Of a stretch of DNA of 64,000 nucleotides, positions 49,533-58,714 are shown one piece after another. The notes under the pieces were generated by a model, which ran no database searches, had not been told where the DNA came from, and worked only from the letters and a program-made list of their open reading frames with translations. This DNA comes from Oscillospiraceae bacterium (lineage in GTDB: Bacteria > Bacillota > Clostridia > Oscillospirales > CAG-272), in the NCBI GenBank assembly GCA_015064555.1, contig SVRZ01000006.1:1-64000 (forward strand), written 5' to 3'. Positions within the stretch are counted from its first letter, which is position 1, and the number at the start of each line of letters is the position of its first letter. Position numbers and translations under genes: made by a program.

Positions 49533-52500
49533 ATGAAAAATAAATTTTCAAGAATCGTATCTTTGGTGCTGATTCTCGCATTCCTTGTTTCATCTCTCGC
49601 GGTATTCGTGTATGCGGATAATGGGACTGCGGCATCCGGTTCAAAGGCGGCCGACACCGATGATATAGTTCTTCTTGTAAACAGAACTTATCATGAGGGC
49701 TGGAATTACGCAAACGGATTCACCACCAAGGCAAACGGAAATAACTTCCTTGTTGAGTATGAGGAAACCGATAATTACGATTATAACTACTACCTGAGAG
49801 TCTCCGCTTCCGGAGACTCCGCGGGATACATGATAATGGATTACGGTGCAGACAAGGCTGTATACGGTCATTCTATCGTTGAGTTCGATATCAAGACCGA
49901 CGACCTTTCGAAGATCGGAACCATTATGGAGTTCACAAGCCAGGTTGGAAGCAAGGTTCATACCTACCCCGTTTTAAGCGTGCTTGACGGTAAGCTCGGA
50001 ACTCTTAACGACAATCTTAACAGCAACGGTGTCGTTCAGTACAATATTTCTTCGAACCCCGTTGATATTGAGGATACCTGGCATAAGGTTGCTGCAGTCT
50101 TCTACGTTAACCAGAGAGTATGTCCTGCCTGCGGCACCATCCATAGCATTACCGGCGCTATGCTTGAGTCCGATATAATCTGCTGTAAGGGCAATGATGC
50201 GGATGGCAATCCCTTGGGCGGTGTTGCACTCGGTCAGATGGATGCTCTTATGACCGTTCGCGTTTACTTCGGTAATAGCGAGACCTTCGATTATGACAAT
50301 GCTGTAGATGCAGAGACCGTCGAGGTCCTCGATCCCACCAAGACCTACTACAACGAGGTTCGTCTCGATGACAGAACCGAGCTCAACCTTGTAAGAATAG
50401 GTCTCCCCGGCGGTACCAACCAGACCGGTCACGGATATCTTCTTGATAACGTAAAGTTCTACCACGGCTCCGAAAAGCCTGTTGACGTTTCAAAGCTCGG
50501 CTACGGTAAGAGAGTTAATGAGGCGGCTGCAAAGACCGAAGAGATACTCATTCCCGGCGCAGAAAAGACCGTGCTTCAGTACATAAACAGCGGTCTTGTT
50601 ATGAAGGTTGGCGTTGATAAGTGCCTCAATGCGGGTACCAAGAGCAACATATTCTCGAATGAGAACGGTGTGGCATACGGCGCACCTGTAAAGATCGACG
50701 GTACCGTTTACGTACCCCTTCAGACTGTACTTGATTGGATAGGCTATCCCATGTTTGAGCATGAAGATGGCAGGTCCTACGATATCTCCACCGAAAACGG
50801 ATCTACCTTTATTACTATAGGAAGAACTACCGCGACAGCGGACGGAGTGGTTATCGAGCTTTCCGCAGCCCCCGGCATTGCAACCGATAAGGTTACCGGA
50901 GAGGAATATGTAGTTGTTGCAATAGACGATATATCCAAGCTCTTCAACGGTTATTTCGTAACCTACGACGATATGGGACTTATCGTAGTTTCTACCGGTG
51001 AGAATCTTCTCGACAGAGAGACCGATCTTGATGTTATGCTTGACATAATGAGAGATCTCGTCTTCGATTACAAGACCGGTGAAGACTTCTATGAAACTGT
51101 AAAGGCAAATACCAATAATTTCACTCACCCCTATCTTGTGGCAGATCAGACTCAGTTTGATCTTCTTAACGAGGCTTATATGTCCGAGACTGCTGATGCT
51201 AATCTCAAGGGCTATATTGCTTCGATGCTCGAGGATGCTGAAGAGGTATACGCTCAGTATGTAGCTGAGGACGTTACCACCGGTAAGTATCTCAAGGGCG
51301 CTATCGTCAATCCTCACGTTCTTACCAAGGAGCAGGAGGATGCAGGCGTTAAGGGTAACAACGGTTATTCGACAAAGACCGGACGTCTTGACGAGGCTGT
51401 TGAGCACAATGAAAACATAAGAACGCTCGCGCTTGCATATCAGATCACTCGCGAGGATAGATACGCAAGACTTGCATATGAAATGGCTCTTTCGATGGGT
51501 GAATGGACTCACTGGGGTCCCGCACACTTCGTAAACTGTGCCGATGCTACTTCCGCATACGCGCTCGCGTATGACTGGCTCTACAACATCTGGAAGGATC
51601 TCGGCTATAACGTAGAGTTGATCGAAGCAGAACTCTTCAGCAACGGTGTACATATGGGATATCTTGCATCGGGTAACGGTGCATTCGAGACCAAGTACTC
51701 CCGTAACCAGGGCGATGATTTCGATTATGCATCCAAGACCAATAGCTGGAACGTTGCGGGTACCTCCGGTATGGCAATAGCTTCTCTTGCTCTTCTCGGC
51801 TCGGAGTACATCTTCAATATCAACAATCCCTCCGATGATGAAGAAAATTCAATCACCGTTTATACTCAGTACGTAACCGAGGCAAAGTGGCTTCTTGAGA
51901 ACAATCTCAAGTCGCTCACTAAGATCGGACTTGATATGTACGCACCTGACGGCTCTTACTTCGATTCTCCCAGCGCCTGGAGCTATGCTACCGAAAAGCT
52001 TGTTCTTCTTTCCTGGGCACTCAGCACGTCGGTAGGTAACGATCTCGGTATAATAAATACCTGGGGCATCGACAAGACCTTCTACTTCGCACTTCAGACC
52101 GAATATGCTTCCGCAATATTCGAAAAGGTTCCCTCCGGTCCCTACAACGAGATCAACCATCTCGTAGGCTATGAGTACAAGTATTGGATGTTCAACGACA
52201 GTATCGGTGACGTTCTTGATACAAGCATGCTCTTCTATGCCGCATCGGCACTTGAGGATTACGACCTTGCCGCTATCCGTATCAAGCAGGCGGCTACCAA
52301 GAAGATCAGCCTTTGGGACGTTCTCGGCTACAACGTTGAATATGCAGATCTCGATCCCGATTCGGTTGAGCTTGCTCTTGATTATGAATTTGAAAACTGC
52401 GATGGTGTTATAAGCCGTTCCGATTGGTCCGGCGACGGTATCTTCGTAGGTATCATGGGTAACCAGAACGGTGGCGAAACAGGTCACATTGACGCAGGCA

Positions 52501-53612
52501 ACTTCGTATATGCAAACAAGGGTATTCTTTGGTTCGGCGACTTCGGCTCTGAGGATCCCGACGTATACGGATACAACTCCGAGGAGCACCGTTACGGATA
52601 CTACAGAGTAACCGCAGAGGGCTCTAACGTAGTTATCGTAACCTCCAACACGTTGGCTATGCCTAACGGTCAGTCTATTACAGGTAGCGGAACTATCACC
52701 GATTACTATACCTCCGAGTACGGTATGTATACTATTGTAGACAATACCAACGCATATTCCGGTAATATCATCAGAGCACTCCGCGGAGTTCTCTTTACCA
52801 ACGACCGTAACACCGTTGTTCTTCAGGATGAGATATCTTATCTCCGTCCTCAGTCCTACGTCTGGGTTGCGAACACTCCTCTTTCTTCGGCATTCATAAA
52901 CGTTTCCGATGAGGATGGTGGAAAGACCGCTACTCTTACTCAGGAGATAGACGGCGTTTACTACAAGCTTCGTCTCAGCATAGTATCTTCATCCGGCAAC
53001 CTTTCGTTCGAGGTCGTTGATGCTTACAAGTTCCTTATGAACAGCACTCACGGAAGCGGATATGCTACCACTCAGGGAATGAACCCCGAGCTTGACAGAA
53101 GCGGATATCAGCGTCTTATCATCCGTTGCAACGATTCGACTCAGTTCAACTGCGCTGTTGTTATGGAGCTTCTCACCTCCGAGACTCTTGACGCAGAGGT
53201 TCAGTATGAGTACACCGAGATAGTTGACTGGAATGAGGATACCGTTACCAAGACCTTCGTTCCTACCGTTGTCAATACCGACAGAATCGGTAACTCGGAT
53301 ATCACCGATATCCAGAACTACGGTGCAAAAATGCGTCAGCTTCTTGCTAACAAGACGATTGATGAAGGTTTAAGCTATGCATTCTATTCTCAGTTTAACG
53401 ATTTCTACCGTTCTATGGTTCTTGTAGCGGCTGCGGTTTGTACCTTCAAGCCCTCGGGAAAGGTTGACGGTACTGACGCTATACGTGAGGTAAGAGAGGC
53501 ATATTATAATTATCTTGATGATCTGCAGCTGTACAATAATTTCAGAAATGAAATTAATTCTTACATGACAGAGTTCAATGATATGAGCATATACCTTTGC
53601 GGATATAACTGA
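49533..53612 (+). CDS. Large secreted protein with heparinase II/III-like lyase region
   Basis: 1359 aa. Signal peptide 1-29. Then a lectin-like N-terminal domain (about 40-320) with a Cys pair CPACG (197, 200) and CC (217, 218) that could bind zinc; a copper-amine-oxidase-N-like domain (about 335-495, VYVPLQTVLDWIGYP); an alpha-toroid (about 530-960); and a beta-rich C-terminal part with HIDAGNFVYANKG around His985 and HRYGYYRVT, which match the heparinase II/III metal/substrate region. Such lyases cleave uronate-containing polysaccharides by elimination. Its partner is the preceding gene, and kdgK lies next to it, convergent. Confidence 0.75.
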   Translation: MKNKFSRIVSLVLILAFLVSSLAVFVYADNGTAASGSKAADTDDIVLLVNRTYHEGWNYANGFTTKANGNNFLVEYEETDNYDYNYYLRVSASGDSAGYMIMDYGADKAVYGHSIVEFDIKTDDLSKIGTIMEFTSQVGSKVHTYPVLSVLDGKLGTLNDNLNSNGVVQYNISSNPVDIEDTWHKVAAVFYVNQRVCPACGTIHSITGAMLESDIICCKGNDADGNPLGGVALGQMDALMTVRVYFGNSETFDYDNAVDAETVEVLDPTKTYYNEVRLDDRTELNLVRIGLPGGTNQTGHGYLLDNVKFYHGSEKPVDVSKLGYGKRVNEAAAKTEEILIPGAEKTVLQYINSGLVMKVGVDKCLNAGTKSNIFSNENGVAYGAPVKIDGTVYVPLQTVLDWIGYPMFEHEDGRSYDISTENGSTFITIGRTTATADGVVIELSAAPGIATDKVTGEEYVVVAIDDISKLFNGYFVTYDDMGLIVVSTGENLLDRETDLDVMLDIMRDLVFDYKTGEDFYETVKANTNNFTHPYLVADQTQFDLLNEAYMSETADANLKGYIASMLEDAEEVYAQYVAEDVTTGKYLKGAIVNPHVLTKEQEDAGVKGNNGYSTKTGRLDEAVEHNENIRTLALAYQITREDRYARLAYEMALSMGEWTHWGPAHFVNCADATSAYALAYDWLYNIWKDLGYNVELIEAELFSNGVHMGYLASGNGAFETKYSRNQGDDFDYASKTNSWNVAGTSGMAIASLALLGSEYIFNINNPSDDEENSITVYTQYVTEAKWLLENNLKSLTKIGLDMYAPDGSYFDSPSAWSYATEKLVLLSWALSTSVGNDLGIINTWGIDKTFYFALQTEYASAIFEKVPSGPYNEINHLVGYEYKYWMFNDSIGDVLDTSMLFYAASALEDYDLAAIRIKQAATKKISLWDVLGYNVEYADLDPDSVELALDYEFENCDGVISRSDWSGDGIFVGIMGNQNGGETGHIDAGNFVYANKGILWFGDFGSEDPDVYGYNSEEHRYGYYRVTAEGSNVVIVTSNTLAMPNGQSITGSGTITDYYTSEYGMYTIVDNTNAYSGNIIRALRGVLFTNDRNTVVLQDEISYLRPQSYVWVANTPLSSAFINVSDEDGGKTATLTQEIDGVYYKLRLSIVSSSGNLSFEVVDAYKFLMNSTHGSGYATTQGMNPELDRSGYQRLIIRCNDSTQFNCAVVMELLTSETLDAEVQYEYTEIVDWNEDTVTKTFVPTVVNTDRIGNSDITDIQNYGAKMRQLLANKTIDEGLSYAFYSQFNDFYRSMVLVAAAVCTFKPSGKVDGTDAIREVREAYYNYLDDLQLYNNFRNEINSYMTEFNDMSIYLCGYN

Positions 53613-53622
53613 TTCGCTTAAA

Positions 53623-53680
53623 TCAAACAAGCTACCGGCTCGAGCTTCAAAGGCTCGGGCCGGTAGCTTGTTTGATGTGG
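53623..53680 (+). terminator. Strong terminator after the lyase gene
   Basis: Arms 53623-53645 and 53653-53675 are complementary at nearly every position (core AAGCTACCGGCTCGAGC), with a seven-base loop. Confidence 0.8.
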
Positions 53681-53722
53681 CTGTAGGCGGCTTGTTAAGG
53701 TGTGAGTATTTTTTTATCCAAT

Positions 53723-53766
53723 AAGCTATATATGATATATTGAAGGGTATAGCTTTTTATTTTTGT
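53723..53766 (+). terminator. Second hairpin with T-run
   Basis: AAGCTATA (53723-53730) pairs with TATAGCTT (53748-53755), followed by TTTATTTTTGTT. Confidence 0.5.
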
Positions 53767-53828
53767 TAAGTAATTACCTGAACATTTATATAGAACCCTT
53801 TATTAAACGATCCATTTATTGCAGAAGC

Positions 53829-53880
53829 AAAAAGAGTCAGCCTGAAGTGCGAAAAATACACTTCAGGCTGACTCTTTTAG
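53829..53880. terminator. Bidirectional terminator of kdgK
   Basis: AAAAAGAGTCAGCCTGAAGTG (53829-53849, longest arm) pairs with CACTTCAGGCTGACTCTTTT (53859-53878). T-runs occur on both strands. Confidence 0.8.
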
Positions 53881-53913
53881 GGAGAGCCCCCTGTTTTTAT
53901 TTGATTTTTGTGA

Positions 53914-54939
53914 TCAGCGCTGGATTCTTCCGGTGCCGTTTCCGCCTGCGAGAGCCTTTACCTCATCAACGGAAACCATATTGAAGTCACCCTCGATGGT
54001 GTGCTTCAGGCAGGAAGCCGCAACTGCGAATTCAACAGCATCCTGAGTGGAATATCCGTTGAGGCAGGAATAGATAAGTCCGCCGCCGAAGCTATCGCCG
54101 CCGCCAACACGGTCAACGATATGCATATGATAGGACTTGGAGAAGCAGTACTCGCCGCTTGCTACATCGTAAAGAAGAGCTGCCCAGTCATTATCGTTTG
54201 CGCTGATGGAGGATCTGAGGGTTATAGCAACCTTCTCGAATCCGAACTTCTCAGCGAGCTGACGCGCAACCGACTTGTAGCCCTCGTGATTGAGCTTACC
54301 GCCTGCGATATCGGTGTTCTCAGCATCGATACCGAATACGTCGTGTGCATCCTCCTCGTTGGAGATGCAAACGTCAACGTACTTGCAAAGCTCGGTCATA
54401 GTCTTGCATGCTTCCTCTCTGGACCAGAGCTTCTTACGGAAGTTGAGGTCACAGGAGATCTTAACGCCTTTTGCCTTAGCAGCCTTACAAGCATCAAGGC
54501 AGATGCCTGCAACCGTGGGATTAAGAGCGGGAGTGATTCCGGTGAAGTGGAACCAATCTGCTCCGTCAAATATCTTCTCCCAATCGAAATCGGAGGGGCT
54601 TGCCATAGAGATAGCAGAATATGCTCTGTCGTAGATAACCTTGGAGGGACGCTGAGAAGCACCCTTTTCGTTATAGTAGATACCAACTCTGTCGCCGCCT
54701 CTTACGATCATAGAGGTGTCAACGCCGAACTTGCGCAGAGAATTAACTGCTGCCTGTCCGATCTCGTGCTTGGGGAGCTTGGTTACAAACGCGGAATCGA
54801 TTCCGTAATTTGCAAGAGAAACCGATACGTTTGCTTCGCCTCCTCCGTAAACCGCACCGAATTTCTCTGCCTGTGCAAAGCGGAGATATCCCTCAGGCGC
54901 AAGTCTGAGCATAATTTCGCCAAATGTTACAACTTTCAT
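53914..54939 (-). CDS. kdgK: 2-dehydro-3-deoxygluconokinase (PfkB family)
   Basis: 341 aa. Phosphorylates KDG to KDPG in uronate breakdown. The pfkB fold starts VTFGEIMLRLAPEG and FGAVYGGGEANVSVSLANYG; GGGDSFGGGLIYSCL near 270 is the catalytic anion-hole motif with the base Asp. The substrate-loop sequence and length are typical of KDG kinases, but other sugar kinases of the family are hard to exclude. Its ribosome site is GAAAGGA. Placement next to a secreted lyase of the heparinase type fits, since lyase products are converted to KDG. Confidence 0.85.
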   Translation of the reverse strand: MKVVTFGEIMLRLAPEGYLRFAQAEKFGAVYGGGEANVSVSLANYGIDSAFVTKLPKHEIGQAAVNSLRKFGVDTSMIVRGGDRVGIYYNEKGASQRPSKVIYDRAYSAISMASPSDFDWEKIFDGADWFHFTGITPALNPTVAGICLDACKAAKAKGVKISCDLNFRKKLWSREEACKTMTELCKYVDVCISNEEDAHDVFGIDAENTDIAGGKLNHEGYKSVARQLAEKFGFEKVAITLRSSISANDNDWAALLYDVASGEYCFSKSYHMHIVDRVGGGDSFGGGLIYSCLNGYSTQDAVEFAVAASCLKHTIEGDFNMVSVDEVKALAGGNGTGRIQR

Positions 54940-55004
54940 TTTTATTTCCTTTCGAATATAATTATTTCAAAATGTTTTGCATATAGTTAAGTATCGATCG
55001 GGAT

Positions 55005-55247
55005 TTAAAGTGCAGACAGCTCCTCGATACAAGCGCGGCATACCTTTTTATCCTTGTGATCCACAAGCGCATCGGTGCTTCCGCAGAAATGACAGCCTGT
55101 GTAGTAGCGCGAGAGCATGATCCGATTACCCTCCACAGATATTTCTATTGCGGAGCCGACGGGCATATCAAGCTTTTTACGAAGCTCCTTGGGTATTACA
55201 AGACGGCCAAGCTCATCAATATTGCGAACTATTCCTGTTGCTTTCAT
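55005..55247 (-). CDS. AbrB/SpoVT-type regulator with C-terminal zinc-finger-like tail
   Basis: 80 aa. The N-terminal swapped-hairpin DNA-binding domain is typical: GIVRNIDELGRLVIPKELRKKL (first 27 residues). The C-terminal part carries CHFCG and CRACIEEL, a four-cysteine pattern likely binding zinc, in place of the usual regulatory domain. Such short forms are common in Clostridia as global regulators around the transition state and sporulation. It lies 223 nt from spoIIIAA, divergent. Confidence 0.88.
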   Translation of the reverse strand: MKATGIVRNIDELGRLVIPKELRKKLDMPVGSAIEISVEGNRIMLSRYYTGCHFCGSTDALVDHKDKKVCRACIEELSAL

Positions 55248-55320
55248 AAAACCTCCTTATAGGGCGTAATGTTAAGCGGCAGTGATGTGACCTTTGCGAG
55301 GTCATTCGCTCCCAAATACG

Positions 55321-55352
55321 ATTTTATCATAAAATACCTTGAATGTCAAGGT
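55321..55352 (-). promoter_or_regulatory. abrB-like promoter overlapped by an operator-like palindrome
   Basis: Minus strand TTGACA (55349-55344), 17-nt spacer, TAAAAT (55326-55321). The -35 lies inside a perfect 7-3-7 palindrome, ACCTTGA-ATG-TCAAGGT (55336-55352). A repressor bound here would block this promoter and possibly influence spoIIIA. Confidence 0.7.
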
Positions 55353-55470
55353 TAAGATAATAACTCATAAGAAGAATTTTTGTATATTTTGGAAAATAAA
55401 ACAGTAAAAAAGACGTATTTTGCACAAACTCGCAAAGCTTTGGGCAAAAGTATTCATCAGGAGGAAAAAT

Positions 55471-56364
55471 ATGAGTGTTTTACTGGCAAAAAACGGTGCA
55501 CGTGAGGCAATTCTTTGTCGCCTTTCCGAGCTTATATCGCCCTTGGTATATGCCGAGATCGAAAGGATCGGAGCATCCAGAGCCGATTTTCCGATCGGAC
55601 TCACCGAGCTGCGCCTCAGGCGCTTCGGCAGGAGCAGTATGGTTCTTTCGGGGGAGAATATCCTTCTTTCATACCGGCCCGGCGAGAAGGATATGGAGAG
55701 ACTTTTGGATAAATTGACCGGAGGCTCGCTCTACGCTCATTCGTCGCAGCTGAAGGACGGGTTCATCTCGGTCGGTGACGGGATACGCGTTGGCGTTTAT
55801 GGGGACAGCGAGCTTGTGAGCGCATCCGATGTCAGCGGTGTAGTAATACGTCTGCCGCTCGGTCGATGCAGCTGTATCGAAGGAATTTTCAATGAGTGGC
55901 AGCGCCATTGTAAGCGCGGAATGCTGATATATTCTTTGCCCGGAGGCGGTAAAACAACTGCCTTGCGCGCGCTTGCGGGGAAGCTTGGCGGTGAATGCGG
56001 AATGCGTGTCGCGGTGATAGACGAGAGACGCGAGTTCATAAGGGAGGAGTATATCGATGCCACAGTGGACATAGTATGCGGCTCCTCTAAGGCAAGAGGT
56101 ATAGAGATGGCGATACGAACACTCTCTCCCGAGGTTCTGATAGTGGACGAGATAGGAGCGGAAGAGGAATGCCGGGCTTTGCTCGGTGTGGGAAGAGGAG
56201 GCGTGCCGATCATCGCCACCTCGCACGCGGGCGGTATAGACGAGCTTCTTGAAAAAAGATCGGTAGCTCCGCTTATCCGTGCAGGGTATTTTGATAGGTT
56301 CGTAGGTCTTTATCGCGATAGAGGCGGATTCCGATTCTGCTCATCGGGGCTTGGTGAGGGCTGA
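55471..56364 (+). CDS. spoIIIAA: Stage III sporulation protein AA (ATPase)
   Basis: 297 aa from the ATG at 55471 (AGGAGG upstream; a start at 55420 has none). A RecA/type II secretion-like ATPase that powers the feeding-tube complex between mother cell and forespore. Walker A reads SLPGGGKTTAL with Lys161, and the Walker B region EVLIVDEIGAEEE is near residue 225. First gene of the eight-gene spoIIIA operon; its stop overlaps spoIIIAB. In other spore formers this operon is transcribed by sigma-E in the mother cell. Confidence 0.93.
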   Translation: MSVLLAKNGAREAILCRLSELISPLVYAEIERIGASRADFPIGLTELRLRRFGRSSMVLSGENILLSYRPGEKDMERLLDKLTGGSLYAHSSQLKDGFISVGDGIRVGVYGDSELVSASDVSGVVIRLPLGRCSCIEGIFNEWQRHCKRGMLIYSLPGGGKTTALRALAGKLGGECGMRVAVIDERREFIREEYIDATVDIVCGSSKARGIEMAIRTLSPEVLIVDEIGAEEECRALLGVGRGGVPIIATSHAGGIDELLEKRSVAPLIRAGYFDRFVGLYRDRGGFRFCSSGLGEG

Positions 56365-56846
56365 TGCGCTTGCTCTTGTTCATCTTGATAGCATCGGGCT
56401 TGGTCGCTTATTTTTACCTCGAGGTGCAAGACGTTCGGCGAAGAGCGCTGGAATACGAGGACGTCGGCAGACTTATTTCTGCGATCAGGCGCGGTATCGC
56501 AGGGGGCAGAGAGCTCTGCGATCTTATCGGCGGTGCTGAGGTGCGGTCTGAGGGCGGCAAACGTTTGAAAAAGGCTATAGAGAAAAGCAGATACGAAAAC
56601 GGTTGGCGCGAGGGTGTGTCTTTTTGCGGCATCGGCCTCGATGAAGAGGATATGAGAAGACTCTGTGTCTATTTTTCGGATTTCGGCAAGGGAACAGACG
56701 GAGCAGAGCTTCGCGGTGCGGCAGAGCTTCAGGAGCATTTTTGCAAAAAGGAAAAGCAGATCGCCGCATCCGCAGAGAGCACCGTAAGGAGCGGTGCGGT
56801 AATGCTCGCGGCGGCAGTGCTCGGACTTTTAATACTTATATACTAG
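56364..56846 (+). CDS. spoIIIAB: Stage III sporulation protein AB
   Basis: 160 aa. An N-terminal and a C-terminal membrane segment (residues 2-18 and about 143-159) flank a helical domain similar to a half type II secretion F protein. The start ATG overlaps the spoIIIAA stop as TGATG. A SpoIIIAB signature is RRALEYEDVGRLISAIRR near 28-45. Confidence 0.88.
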   Translation: MRLLLFILIASGLVAYFYLEVQDVRRRALEYEDVGRLISAIRRGIAGGRELCDLIGGAEVRSEGGKRLKKAIEKSRYENGWREGVSFCGIGLDEEDMRRLCVYFSDFGKGTDGAELRGAAELQEHFCKKEKQIAASAESTVRSGAVMLAAAVLGLLILIY

Positions 56847-56906
56847 CGTGCTATGCCGAATGAGGTGTAACAGACCTTTACAATAAAGATAAAGTTAGGA
56901 AGAAAA

Positions 56907-57101
56907 ATGGATTTCGATTTTGTTATAAAGGCGGCGGGCATAGGAATGCTTGTGGCTGTCACGTGTCAGATATTATCGAGAATAGGTCGTGAGGATCAGT
57001 CATCCCTTGTTTCGCTTGCGGGAATAGTCGCCCTTCTGCTCATGCTGATAAATGAGATAGCATCACTCGTTGAGGCCGTGCGCGGTATTTTTGGTATTTG
57101 A
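56907..57101 (+). CDS. spoIIIAC: Stage III sporulation protein AC
   Basis: 64 aa with two membrane helices (AGIGMLVAVTCQIL and LVSLAGIVALLLMLINEI), the usual length. Forms the membrane ring platform with AD. AGGAAG precedes the start. Next to spoIIIAD, overlapping closely. Confidence 0.9.
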   Translation: MDFDFVIKAAGIGMLVAVTCQILSRIGREDQSSLVSLAGIVALLLMLINEIASLVEAVRGIFGI

Positions 57102-57102
57102 T

Positions 57103-57534
57103 ATGCCGTTGCCCTTTAATTTTTGTCTTGAGATATACACGGGTGAGGGGCAAAGCTTTAATGGAACTCTGCTTATTCTCATCCTCTCTGCCGTGCTCGC
57201 AGTAATAATGAAGGGCCTCGGCTTTCGCGGAGCGAGCATTTTTACAGCTCTTATCTATCTCGTTCTTGTGAGAAATGCCGTGGCTATGTTATCGGAGATA
57301 TCGGGTGTTATGAGGCTCTTCGCCTCCGAAAGCGGAGCGGAAAAATATATCACGGCGGCGGCAAGAGTCATAGGCGTGGGCTATCTTGGATATGCCGCCT
57401 CCGAGGTCTGCCGTGAGCTTGGAGAGAACGGAATATCGGGAGCGATACTCACCGCCACGAGAATGGAGATGATCCTCTCTTCGTTGCCCTTCATAAAAGA
57501 GATCTTCAATATAGCTGTGGATCTTATCGGGTAG
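57103..57534 (+). CDS. spoIIIAD: Stage III sporulation protein AD
   Basis: 143 aa from the ATG at 57103, one base after the spoIIIAC stop; the ORF can be extended upstream to 57070 but only inside spoIIIAC. Three or four membrane helices (LLILILSAVLAVIM, ASIFTALIYLVLV, and near the end). It resembles spoIIIAC in part. The N-terminus is slightly longer than usual. Confidence 0.85.
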   Translation: MPLPFNFCLEIYTGEGQSFNGTLLILILSAVLAVIMKGLGFRGASIFTALIYLVLVRNAVAMLSEISGVMRLFASESGAEKYITAAARVIGVGYLGYAASEVCRELGENGISGAILTATRMEMILSSLPFIKEIFNIAVDLIG

Positions 57535-57543
57535 GGGGCTGTT

Positions 57544-58713
57544 ATGAATCGTAAAAGCTGCAAAAGAGGATTGAAAATAGTCCTGTTTTTTGTGTTCATA
57601 TTTACTTTTGTTCTCTCGGCTTGTTCATTTACATTCGATGCGGAAAACGAGAAATATGAAAATGATAGTTTACAAAACACCGATGAAAATGATAAAGGCG
57701 CACCCGAGGATGCCGAGCTTTTAAGAATATGGAATGAGTTCTTAAGCATACTGCCGGAAGGATTTTTCGACAAAGATGATCCTCTTGGTGACACGGACGG
57801 AATAAGCGACGTCTTGAGTTTTCTTCGCGAAAATGCATTCGGCGCGGATTTCGGGAAAAGGTTCTTCCTGTTTTTGGGGATATGTATTCTCCTCTGTCTT
57901 GCCGACGTTTTGTGCGCGGACTCGGCAGAGCTTTCCGGCGTGATGGGTGCGGCGGTAAGGATATGTCTTTCGATACCCATACTCATATCCTCCGGCGAGA
58001 TGATATCAAACGCCGTGGAGGGGATAATCTCGGGCGGCGAATTCTTTGCGCTCCTTGTGCCGATAGCTACCTCTGTGTCTGCTATTGCATCGGGCGCCTC
58101 GCTCTCTTATGCCTCTGCCGCGGGTATGAGTCTTGCGCTTTCATTCGTTTCCGGGATAGCGGTAAAGATACTTATGCCGCTGGCGGCACTGATATTTGCC
58201 GCCTCTCTTGTATCGACCGTAGACGGCGGCGGTGCGGTCGATGAGGTGATAAAGGGGATACGCGGAGCTTTCTCCTTCTTTATGGGACTCGTCACGCTCC
58301 TTATTCTTGCTGTAGTTACGTTTAACACGGTAATAGCCGCGAGCTCTGATTCTCTGGTGCTCCGAGGAGCAAAGTACGCGATCGCAAATATGCTGCCCGT
58401 AGTCGGAAACGTCATCTCGGGAACCTTGGCGTCCATATCCTCGGGGGTAAAGCTTCTTTCCTCCAGCATAGGGGCTCTGTCGGTAATAACCCTCCTTTCG
58501 TTTATAGGAGCGCCGCTTTTTTCCTTGCTCGGAATAAGATTATGCCTGGGGGCGTGTATAGCCTTGTCCTCATTTTCGGGCTCAGGCTTTTCGAAGGGCT
58601 TTTATTTATCCCTGCGCTCGTCGCTCGATTGCCTTATATCGGTGGTAGGTGCGTGCGGAGTTGTGTACGTTTTTGAGGTGATAATGTTTTTTGGCGCATT
58701 GCCCGGAGGTTAA
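57544..58713 (+). CDS. spoIIIAE: Stage III sporulation protein AE
   Basis: 389 aa. Export signal at the N-terminus ending FVLSACSF, a lipobox-like end. A short charged region (40-80) is followed by seven or so membrane segments from residue 100 on (FLGICILLCLADVL, ISVVGACGVVYVFEVIMFF at the end). It is the polytopic part of the feeding-tube machine. Starts 9 nt after spoIIIAD. Confidence 0.9.
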   Translation: MNRKSCKRGLKIVLFFVFIFTFVLSACSFTFDAENEKYENDSLQNTDENDKGAPEDAELLRIWNEFLSILPEGFFDKDDPLGDTDGISDVLSFLRENAFGADFGKRFFLFLGICILLCLADVLCADSAELSGVMGAAVRICLSIPILISSGEMISNAVEGIISGGEFFALLVPIATSVSAIASGASLSYASAAGMSLALSFVSGIAVKILMPLAALIFAASLVSTVDGGGAVDEVIKGIRGAFSFFMGLVTLLILAVVTFNTVIAASSDSLVLRGAKYAIANMLPVVGNVISGTLASISSGVKLLSSSIGALSVITLLSFIGAPLFSLLGIRLCLGACIALSSFSGSGFSKGFYLSLRSSLDCLISVVGACGVVYVFEVIMFFGALPGG

Positions 58714-58714
58714 A

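Larger units (their letters stand above)
53613..53913. other. Intergenic stretch with three successive hairpins
   Basis: About 300 bp without a gene, between the lyase and convergent kdgK. It holds the terminators at 53623-53675, 53723-53766 and 53829-53880 and an AT-rich spacer. Confidence 0.75.

Noticed and set aside
55353..55470. Sigma-E-type promoter for spoIIIAA
   Set aside because: GTATATT followed by CAGTAAAA at a 13-nt gap was considered, but the -10 does not match the CATACANT consensus well enough.
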